Shown here: positions 15,901 through 27,900 of the stretch, piece after piece
Position numbering within the stretch: the first letter of the stretch is position 1
How the letters are laid out: every line of letters begins with the position of its first letter
Assembly: GCA_000499405.2 (NCBI GenBank)
Contig: HG738137.1
Location: forward strand, 7,130,001 to 7,194,000
From: Onchocerca volvulus
Lineage: Eukaryota; Nematoda; Chromadorea; Rhabditida; Onchocercidae
Direction of reading: 5' to 3'
DNA: 64,000 nucleotides
Notes under the pieces: generated by a model
Told to the model about the DNA's origin: nothing
Database searches by the model: none
Seen by the model: the letters and a program-made list of their open reading frames with translations, nothing else
Program-made: the position numbers and the translations under genes

Positions 15901-18900
15901 TTGAAAAGAAATTAATTAAATCTGTCGCTCAAATAAGAAGACATTTGTTTTATAATTAATCAAAAATTTTTTTTGAAAAACTGAAGTATGAATTCTATAT
16001 TATCACCAATAATTTTTATCGATTATTACTGCGAAATAAGGAATTTCATTTTACATTTTAATACATTGTTTAATAGATTGTTTAACGTAATGGAAAGTTC
16101 TCGGTTCTTTTAGTTTTTGAAATAATTTCCGATCTTTTTTATTTTAAATAATATAAATAAGTAAGAAACATTAAGTAAAGAGTGGCCAACAGAGATGAAA
16201 AACCGGAGTTCCGTGTCACGTAACTCATTTTCATTATACTTTAAGTTTGGATGCTGTTTATAGTATTTTTTCTGGTTTTTGTTTGTGGCTTCTTTATATA
16301 TATGGTATTTCGTTTGACAGAGTTATGATGATGGCTGTTTTTGTTTGTTTTTTTGTTGGTACTCTTTCTTGTTTTCGCTAGGTATAACTACAGTCTTAAC
16401 TGATCCTCTGAGTGATGCAAGTAACTTTTCTCTTAAGCCTCCAATAGCTAAAACTCTACCCATGTAATGTCAATTCAGTAAAGAAATCATTACACCGTAT
16501 TAAATTCAATTCCCAACAGAGTATTATATTATTATCTAATATAATACTCTGGGAATTGAATTTATTTTAGTAATTATTATAGTAATAATTACTAATACTA
16601 TAGAATATAGTATGTTGTAAAAACTAAAACAAATACATAGAAAGCAATACAAAACCTATATGACAAACAGACGAATAAGCAGCCAAAGACTTACAATCAC
16701 TCTGAACCACACAAATAAAAGAACAAAAAATCATTCTGATTAAAGAAAGAAAAACCAACATCTCAAAACCAAAAAAATTTAAAGACTTAAAAAACAAACC
16801 AAAATATAAACAGAATAATAAAAAGAAACTAAGTAATAAAAAAATAAAAATAAAAAACTGTATAAAAAACAGAGCTAAAAAAATTCGACATCAAATACTC
16901 AGAAATATGCTTGATCCGTCGAGAAGATTAAAAATCTGTTTAGTTAATTAAGCAAATATTGCAGAATAATCAATGAATGATATTTTTCCAGGTCGTTTCA
17001 TAGATCTCATTCCAATTTCAATTGACACTATTACCGCTCTCAAAATACAGTTTTTTATATCAATAAACTTGTTAACAAAGGTATATGTGGTAACCCAACC
17101 TGAATCATGCGGAAGAGACCAATGATTATTGGCAATTTAGTAAGAAACGTTGAAAAAAGAGAAAATAATAAATATAGAGAGATAAAAGAAAAGTAAACAG
17201 TGTGATTTTCAGCCTAAATACAAAAAAAAAAGAAAAAAATGGAGAAGAATGAAGATTGATAAAACAAATTGCGACAAAGCTATCCAAATATCTGTCCAAA
17301 ACTTAAGATTTTCCACTTTTTAAAACTTATCTGAAATTAAATCTTCAATAAAAGAAAGTTGACTGAGATTTTGCGAAATTCTCGCACAAATGAGAGGATG
17401 TGAAATTACAAATTATTGAATTAAATTAAATATTCAATATATTAAAATATAGTAAAATATATATTGGAAAAAAAACACAAAAATCTAAAAAAGATTATTT
17501 GGCTATATGATTCAGAAGACACTAATAAAATTGGGACGTCGCCGACTATATTATATTCATTCTTGATCTATTTCGATATCGATACCGAAACAGATCAAGA
17601 AAAAAAGTGAAAAACAACTAAAACCATCAAAGAGTGAGTAAAATTATGCTCCGTTAATGAGACAATCGATAAATATTTTCATTGAGACATTGTACGGAGA
17701 TAAAAGACCGAAAAGCATAAAAACTTCTGTCAGATTCGGAAATAAGGATACATTCGATAATTAAGACAATAAAATGCGAATGGATAAAAGAGGGAGAAGA
17801 GATAGGTTTCCCGAAAAAAAAAAAAAATTATTTGCTGGAAATTATGTAATCTCAACTCAAACCCTGCTCCAATCGCATTTTTATATTGTCTTTTTACTTT
17901 TCTAAAGAAAAAAAATTACAAAAGTTTAATAAATTACGTAACTTTCTTATACCCGTATAATAAAGATAGCGTTTAATGCAATATTAAATCAATAAATTGG
18001 CTCCTAGTAATACATTCATCAATTTTGTCTTGAAGTATTAAACACTAAATGTTTTTTATTGGCAGATTCCGAGCAATTTTTACAATGCCAAGTAGTATTA
18101 AGTTTAAATTCTGCTCACGTAAGGGAGTCATTCCGAAAAAGTTGTCAGGTCTTACTGAATGTATTACTTCTCTAGCAATGTTCATCCCGTCTAGTGGGGA
18201 CGTGGAATACGTGATCCCTATAAAAGATAGATATTGACGGACCTGGATAATTGTGATGAAGAAAACCGAAGAGGAACTTCATCTACGTGCAATTGAAGAC
18301 GACATTCAATGAAAGATGGTCTTCAGATAACAAGTGATTAGTGCAGTATGACAAGCGAATAATTTGTATCCAAAAATTGCGAAAATTTTTAAATATCTTT
18401 TGGCGCGCTTATTAACAAATAAAGAAAAATGGAGGAGCGCTAAAGGAACGTCTTTCTCTTCCTCTCTTTTTGATCAATTCTATCTCAGGTGGATGATTCG
18501 CTACTTCGTTTATTAATTTTCTAGTATATATTTCGCTGTTCTATTTCAAATCGCTTTTCGAAAATTTTAGGCCAATCCATAAATTGGTCCATCAAAGCTT
18601 TGAAATCTTTCCACGGGTGGAGATAATAGAATAATTAGAAAACTTTCTTTCATTCCTGAATTTTTTAAGGGACAATCAATTTGCATAATCACATGCATGT
18701 TTGAACTATCCACAGCTCCTAAGAAGTGATGCATAAAATGGTCAGAAAAAGAAGAAAGTTTCGATTTGCTTGAATTTATAGAGCTCGTTCTTATAAGTGC
18801 AATAGAATGCTTACGAAAAGATTATAAAAACTTATTTTAATGAAAATTTGTACTGAATGAACATTATGAAAATTAAAAAGTAAATAAGAGAGTTAAAATA

Positions 18901-21900
18901 CTTTTTATTAATTTTTGAAAGTTTCGAGAATAGGAATTACCAGAGTACCGATGAAATTAGCAAAATTGATGGTAAGAATTTTCGATTACTATATGGAAGA
19001 TTATGAAGACGAATGAAGAAAATGATCATTTTTGCACAAATTATCGGAATAAATGTGGTAATTAATTAAGAAAAAAGAATAAACTTACCTTTGTATTTTT
19101 CCAAATTATTTTCATAATGCTCCAAACATTCAGTTTCGTTGGAATCAAAACAGTAATGCTCAGGTGATGAAACATCCGATGAATAGCCCTGATGTGAAAA
19201 TGGGGTTGACGAGAGTGACATTCTCGATAATTGATATCAGAAATAGTAATTCAGGACATCATTATCAATATGCTCATTAAGGCATCCATCGAAAATTTTT
19301 CGCAGCAAAAGGCCTTATCATTGAAATAAAATAATCTAAGTTCAATCTGTAAAACCTAAAGGATATTGACAAAAACATACTGCGAACAAATAATCGTTAA
19401 AGATGCGAAAGCAAAATGTGGAATTGATGAAAAGACACTTAACGATGGTGCTCTGAAGACCATCAGGTGTCAACAAACAGGTAAATGAATAGAATACTCA
19501 TTCAACAATATCATAAATATAAATGATCAAAGAGAAAAAGTCATAAATGAAATATTGTGGGACAACAGTCTTTTCCTTGAATAACAATTCATTAATTGAA
19601 TATTTCATAAAAATGACATTTGTTTTTTGATCGAACAAATAAATGATGGATGCTTTCATATCGAATGATGTTAAAACTACAAAGGACGCAGTAAAATGAT
19701 GAAATATTATTGCATCATTTAATTGCTTTATTGCTTAAATAAATAATTAAACGATTAATTGGGGAATATTAGGTTGGAATCAAATTTATTGTCATCTGTC
19801 AGCAGTAGAAATAGGGTAAGTAGTGGAAATTTGTCGACAGTTGATAATATTAATAATGATCTCTCTTACTGCTCACAAAATGAAGTTTATTAGCAAGGAT
19901 GAAGTTGAGATAAGTAAATTTAAATAAGATAAATTAAAATTGAAATGAAAATGCTGGTCAATTAGCGGAGGAGAAAAGATGGCCTGCCTCATAGGAGTGG
20001 TCGTCAAAAGGTCCTGCAATTAATTCCTATGGACTCGATGAGTAGTTTTCTGTTAGCGCATCATCGATTATCAAACTTTTGTCTAACACTGCGACGACAA
20101 CTGATGAAAATACATCATCGCAGGATGTCCCGAACCCCTTGGAGAAGAGAGGGAGTGCAGCAGAGTGATAAGAAAATCTTTTTGAATCATCGATACAGAC
20201 TGATCTTCCGGCTACTAGAGGTCGAGCTAAAGGAGCAAAGACTGAGGAAAAGAGAGTGAGACGGAGGGAGAGAGAGAGGTCGGCTTATCCCTAGCTAGAG
20301 ACACAGAAGCAGCGAAGGCATTTGCATATCTGAGAGGAGTGAAATCGAAGGGTCGAAAGGTCAAAGAGTGCAGAAATGACTGAGAAGGAGACTAAGGGTC
20401 AAAAAAACTGCCAGGTGAAATGGTTCAATTCCATTGATAAAAACCATTTGGCTCATTTGCACTCGTCGTCGATGGGACATTACCATCTAATCGATGTGAG
20501 AAGAAAAAAGAACTTGGAAGAGGACAGCATGATATACTGCTGAATCATTCCAGTCGACGACATGATAACATACTTCCTCCTGTCTGGCTGATATCTTATC
20601 ACTAATTGTTAACACCGCTTCCTTCTCTCTCTTTGGATGATAAGTTCGAGCCAGCAAGCTAAGATATTCCATGAATTTAACCTTTTCTCATTAACGCTTA
20701 ATTATGATCATCAAAAGAACAGGTTCTACCTACAATATATGATACATCTACTGCCATCTAACATGATCACTTTTGGCTCATAACACTTTCGACTGCAGCA
20801 TGCTAGCATGCATAATGCAATTCAGCTAAACGCAATAGAAATTTTATAATATTCCTTCTCCGATACTATCGTATCAAATTTCTCAAAGTTTGCATAGTAA
20901 TAACATGTCCATAAACATGTTCTCGCTTAAAATTCTAAAGTAGCAGATGTCATCGATATCGGTCGAGAGAATCATCGATTATACGTGCATTATCATGATT
21001 GCATCTGAATCCATCCATACAGAATACTTCATCATTACAGCAAGAAATAGTTGATGATTGTATTAAAAAAGGATGCAATTACTTCCTTGTTCAATGGAAT
21101 TATTATCAGTAGCGCTTAAACGCTGGTTACGTTGAAAAAGTTGTAAAGTGATAAGTGAAATGCAAACGCCTATCGATTGTTTGCAAACTTGTGATCATCA
21201 GCCTTGCATCCTGCGTCCATACGTCATCTCATAAACACACACACACAGACCATATACAGGCATTTATATATATTTGTGTACTATTAGCAGACAGACACAG
21301 CTGTTTTTTAAACTTTCTGCAGTCTAAACAAAACTTGATAAACTTTTATATCGTTCTACCCCTACGGTGTCACAGCAGTGTCATCATAAAATTCCGCGAA
21401 ACTTCCAAACATTTCAGGGATTGTAAACAATAAAGAACTGAATCTGACGATCACAATTTTATGAGATACCGCCACGTTCAGCAAATTCTCTTCCTAGGCT
21501 ACATATAGCGTGCAAGATACGGTAGAATGCCTAAAAATCCTTGTTTTGATGCTTGTTAATAAAGAAAATAGTGTGCAGATTATGATGGGATGAACTTTCA
21601 CCTGACAAAATCGAACTTTGGATCTTTTGAAAATAAACTGAAATGGTTTAGCAAAAAGAGACAGTTTACCAAAAGATATCAACTTTTCCAAATAAAAAAC
21701 TTATGAATAATAGATGGAAATCATCAATAATTCATTGGCAAAAATAATATGAAATGTCATTTAATGATTCACAGATGGCAAATTAAAATAATTACTTAGT
21801 GCACTTTCATTTTATAACTAAAACATGAGTAAATAATGGAGATGAAATTTCTCGAACAATTTAGTGCCACTTAATAAGAAGAAAGATGAAAAGCTGCGGA

Positions 21901-24900
21901 TGATGTTAAGATGTGATTATTTGAAGCAATTTAGACCGTCAAGAATCTCGAGATTCGTTTTGAAATAAGTAAAAATAAGATATGTTTTCAATTATGCGCA
22001 TCAGATTAGTTCATACTTAATTCCAATTCCTATCTCTTATATAATAACGTCAGTATGTAATGTCACATCAAGTTCTACAACTTATTTAAAAATTACATGA
22101 AGTTGTTGCCGTACGACATAAATAAATCTGTAAATTAGATGCGTGACGAATAAACTTAAAATAGATCGATTACAATTTGAAAAAAATTAAAATTCATCGG
22201 ATAATAATGAAGAAATGAAGCAAATAAATGCAATAGTTTTTAGTTATTTAATAAAATATGAAATGCTTGGCAATAATGCATCAAAGAATCAATAATAAAG
22301 TCCTTGGCTACAGCTGCTGACAGGATAGATGAATATCTCATTTTCAACTCTTTTTCCACGGAAAAAATTCTCTGATTGATTTAGCTTGAGAAGATGAAGA
22401 TTACTGATAATAAAATGATAATGCTAATTTGATCGTTTCTGAAAAAGAATGGATATTTCTATTGTAGAAAAATTGCCGAGAAATCATTTTTTGTAGACGG
22501 ATTTTAGAATAGACACAGATAATAACAATTGAACTGTGCTGAAATTAGTAATTAACAGAATGGATAATTAAAATCCGAAAAGAATAAATTCCTGGTACTG
22601 ATATTTTAATCAGCTCACACACAATGCTGATATTTCATTCTAGAGTTTAGTAAAAGTTCGAAAAATGATATCGTAAATTGGTCGGATTAGATTAAAGTGA
22701 CCTAAATCAATAGCTTGGCGTTTCGTATAGTGAACTTTATTTTGGATATCAAAGCGCTCTTACTCTTTTTAGATTTGCTGAACTGACTGATCTAACTGAT
22801 CAACGACATTAATTTAAAAAAAAAAGATTTTAATTTTTAACTGTAATAGTCCAAGAAGAGGACAAAAAGATAATATCAAGTAAACAAGGTAGAGTGTGAG
22901 AAAAACCATAATTTTCCACATTATTTGACCATATTTTGTTAAATTACGTCATTTCTAAGCACCAAAACGTATAAGCGTGAGTGATTACGTGAGTCATAGC
23001 GTGAGTCACTTGCGTGAATCACTTGCACTATGTTAACATCAATGGCACAATACAAAATTTACAAAAAATTGATTATCATGACACACCGCACTGCTTGCAT
23101 CATTTATTGAAGACTATATTTGGGGAGTAATAAATATTCTATGCAATCTGGAAAAAAAGAGTTATTCAACAGAAATTTGCATCCGAACAGATTAAATGCA
23201 AAAAATATTCTAATCTAAATTGGTTCGGACTGAAATAAAATATTTGTTTGTTTATTTGTTGTTGTTGTTTATTTGTTTATTCTAAAAATGAAAGAAATAA
23301 ATAAATAAAGTGAGAAAGATTATGCTTTATATAGTGAATATAAATTAGAATAAATTTAGTATTAAATTAAATAAAGCAAAAAAAAAAAAAAAAAAGAACA
23401 GTACAATTGATGGCTGATGGGACGATAGTAACTAAGTGCATCTGGCACGTGCAACGATGATAACGCTAACAATGGTGAGATTGATATCAATATTTGGTTT
23501 GATGGTGAAAATCGTGTAATTAAATAGGAATTTAGTGGAAGAGAAATATTTTCGAATCCTGCTTCACTTCAAAATCGATTCATGGGATTTGAATTTTTAC
23601 TGGTTTTTGAGAATTTCTCTTTTTAAAAGTTAAGTACTTCAACATTTGTGTTTCATTCCTTTTTTCGTTTATAACTTTTGAGAAAAGAATGCGAAGAACT
23701 TGACTGAAATTTTTAAAAAAGGAAATTTAAATGAAGGTCAATTTGAAAAATTTTATCGATAATGTAGATTAGTTCAACAAGAGGAATCAGTTTACAATAA
23801 TTGGATAGAAACGTTTACAATAATAGATGTTAAAAGGAAGGAGAGAGGATGAAGATCGGTGATTAGAAGGAAGCATATAGCGCTGATAAATTCTAATCAG
23901 TTTGCTATCGAACAATTATATGCTTACTGATTGCTTCCTTTGTATCACTGATAACCTCTCTCCTTCAAAGCTGATATTATCTTCAACACTTTTCTTCATG
24001 TCTTTCTGTCATTTTTTTATCCTTTTACTTATTACTTCAAAATGAGAAATGCTATTTGATGTGAAGACAAGGCTATTAACACATAAATCAGTTAAAATCA
24101 AAAACTGATTAGATTCTGAACAAACTAAAAGAAAGAATCTTGAAACAGGCGGATATGAAATATCTCGAGGATGTAGAATATTTTCATGGATTTATTTTGG
24201 TCGGGAATTTCCGAAGAAATATAATTACTGATAAACTATTCAAACAATTTCTGGATCAATATATAAGACAATAATAGTACTTTTGTGACTAATGTTTAGA
24301 CATATTTCTTTGATTAATTGAGGTCATTTCGATCTTCGCAATTGTAAAATTGCTAAAATTGTTTAACTAATTGATTTTCAGTCAACAGTCATCAAAGACA
24401 TTCTCAGTTCACAGTTTCTCTTTTTTTTCAATCATTCATTTAATTTCTCACTGTACATAAAATTTCATCGATAATTTATTAACAATTAAAAAAAATGAGT
24501 AATTAAGCATTTGTATTTCGAAGTCTTTTACTTTGCCATTAGATTAGTTTGATAGAATGTACTTATGTGTCCCTGTGGATTTATATAGATGCAAGCTAAA
24601 GACTGAAATAAATTCAACATTAGATTAACTAATTCGTAGACAATGACGTAAGCAGAAACTTTTTTTTCTTTTTGTAGATACTTCGCAGACTCATGGATGA
24701 TAGAACTGCAAAGTTTTAAAAATTCCGTTTTTGGAAAAACTTAGTTACGAAGTTTTTGCTTTACCCATCTTTATGGATGTATAAAGAGAAACAGTCTTTA
24801 TTAGATCAGGAAATTGACCAAAAGTTGAGCATTTCTTGTAATTCTTATTTTTGTATTCTCTATTCTCAGATCGTTTAATTTTATTTTTTATTCGGCTTCG

Positions 24901-27900
24901 GTTTTTATGGAGCAGTACCGCTATTTTAACAGAAGTGTATTTCAGATTCTGCTTCGTTTATCTTATCCATCTCGATTTATCTTATCTATTTATCTTTCCA
25001 TCTCGATGATGGTTAGACCTTATTGGACAATAAAATATGGACAAATTTTTTTGATCAGAAGTTATTAAGGATATTAACTTTACAAATTAGTCATCCTTCT
25101 GTTTCTTCATTTCAGAAGTATTCCTGATAGACTCCAAAATGAATTTTCAATCAGATTTTCCCATATTCAAATCACTGATAGAATTTCTCATAAAGATAAT
25201 AAAAATGCACAAATACACATAGTACTTGCATAATCGAAAGACTTTAATCAAGTTTCAACTTAAATTTCAACTCCAAAATTCAAAAATTAAAATAATAGTG
25301 ACGAAGAGAACTATTCACATGAAAATTCATTGAAATCTCGATCTTATTAAAAGAAACCAAAGATATTTTCCTATTAGGGAAGAAATAAATTGGAAATTGG
25401 AAGGATGTCAAATTTAAATTTCCGATTAAAAAATCTCAAATATTCAGTATCACATGTGAAATGCAGTCGTATCATTCCACTTCTATTCTCGACTCAACTA
25501 TATAAGAAATTGTCCTCAATTTTTTCCTCATTTCAATCGATATGATTTCATGAGAAAACATTTACTTTTAATTTAAATTTTCTGAGCAAACAAAATTTTT
25601 GTGATCAAAAGATTATAAATTTCATCTATCATTAACGATCAAAAATTGGTAACGATTAAAAATTTTATAAAAAATAATTGTTTCAGACAAGAAAATGAGA
25701 AAAATAAAATGGAATATTAGGGAAAAATTGTACGAATGAATGCTGTGAAATGAGTAGTAAAACAATTTTCTGCTACTATCTTCGAGATCTGATAGATAAT
25801 GATCGCATCACTGCTGTCAAGGTCGGATTATTCAAATTATGCTACTGAAAACGAAAGTATTTTGGTGTATCACTTCCTTTTTCATACCATCTTATGTATC
25901 TTTCCTTTGCTGACAAGTAATCAAAGACCAAAGAATAATTGAAAGTATTGTAATTTAGTTTTTTCTACATTTATACTTTAATTCTACTGATAATAACAAT
26001 AATGGTAAAGATAAATAATATAACTTATCTGATCATTTATTAACACTTCTCATAAAATTTCTAAAATTTCGTAGTAAACTTGCGAAAAAAAAAAAGATTT
26101 TTTGAATGTGCAAAATATGTGCTAAATTATTATGATTGCGAAAAACATATGCCATTATTGTTCTGCTAGAAATTGTCAAATTTTTATGATCCTTTTTTTT
26201 GTTTTGCGATTATTTTTTTACGGTACTGGGAAAACGAGAGAGATGATTTCACTGAAATTGGAATTGAAATTTCATTCAAAAAAGAGCAGCGAAAGAGAAT
26301 ACTTTTCGAAGATACCCACAAAGAAAGTTATGGAAAATATATCTTCCGATATGATGAAAGTATAAATGACAATTTTAAATTCGATATTCTTTATTAAAAC
26401 AATACAAAAGAAAAGAAAACGAAAGATAACTGAAAGTTCGAGAGATTTCAAAGTTCAAAGAATTACATCAATCATAGTTTTCTTGTCGATTGAAAATGTA
26501 TTTCATTAAATTTAAGTAAAATATAATTTTGCTAGTTTAGCAAATAAGTATGAATGAAGTTGTGAACATTTGAAAAAGAACTTGGAATGTCGAATTATTT
26601 GGAGGACAGCAGTTAATCACTCATGGAAATCATTGAGACATTGAAATATGAAAAAATTTATGGCTGCTTCTAGAATAAGATCACTAAATCGAATTATGAA
26701 TATCAATTATTTTTTTATTTCATACACAATTTTATTAAATGTTTTTATTACATTATTAATTACATTTGTCTATAAAAAGGTTTCCTATGTGTCATTTAAG
26801 GAATAAAAAATGACAGAAATAGAAAATCTCAATCTATTTTACAGGAGCTTCCACCGATTTGGTCAGAAGGACAATGTACAACATTAATTTCAAAACTCTG
26901 ATATTATTATACAAATGTATTTGTTAAGACAGATGAAATATATTGTAGAAAAAAGAAATTTTTTTCTGTTCAAAAATTATGATTTTTTGTGATTTTTTGG
27001 AAGAAATTTCAAAAATTGCGAATCTTATGGGATATTCGAACGCTCTACAATGCAGCATTTGTTTTATTATAAAAAATATCACTGTATTAGTACCACATAT
27101 GGTACATTAATCATTTTAGCTAATAAATGGCGTAGAACTAGATACAGATTTAAATAAAAAAAAAAAAAAAAAAAAAACTTATTTATCAATTCACGTAATA
27201 GTCATTTTTTGCATTTTCTTCTGTATCTCAAAAATTTTATGAAAATCTCATACTTCTGAAGAAATTTGAAAGTCTGAAAAGATTTCCTAGGAGACTAAGG
27301 ATAAAAATTATATCATAACGAAGTAGGACATCTTAGAAGTAACAATGATTATATGATTTTTGCTGAATAGAATATTGGATAATATAGTGCTACTTCATTA
27401 TGATATAATTTTTATTTCCCGATTGATAAACTTCAAGTAATTGAGGAATTATTGATCAAACTACATTTTACATTAATTTCATGAATGGATCAAAAAATTA
27501 AAAATACTCGATGGACTTTCTGTGTAGAAAGTATTATACACTGCACAACTCGGCAAAGTGAAATCAAATAAAAAATTCTGGATAGGATTTTATTTCTGAA
27601 AATTTGAAAAGCTTTTGGAAATATAGTCCAACCTCCAATTTTCAAGACTAGTCGTTCCGTTCGATCCAATCGAAGAACGCTGATCGGTTGATTTTTCATC
27701 CATTCCTCCCATTCACTACTACAACTATTGTCCTGCTCTATTTTATCACTCTGATCGGTATAATCATTGAATTGATGTACAGAACGATCATTCGTTCTCG
27801 ATAGAAATTGTAAGTACCGTTCTTGCGCATTGCGATCGTTTACGATATTTACACTGGAATACGGTAGAATATTTATTTTTAAAGATCAGTTGATCTCTTA

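Larger units (their letters stand above)
15259..19088 (-). other. vab-10 intron carrying the organelle/endosymbiont mosaic
   Basis: 3.8-kb intron. It contains the insert at 16225-16890, the hairpin at 17560-17601 and overlapping open frames at 18044-18278. Otherwise AT-rich. Confidence 0.85.

Noticed and set aside
20029..20259. Plus-strand ORF of 76 codons
   Set aside because: Lies in a GC-rich promoter-like block where open frames are expected; no recognisable family, no splice sites that extend it.
26132..26397. Two overlapping plus-strand ORFs in the long vab-10 intron
   Set aside because: AT-rich, mutually overlapping, no family signal or splice context.
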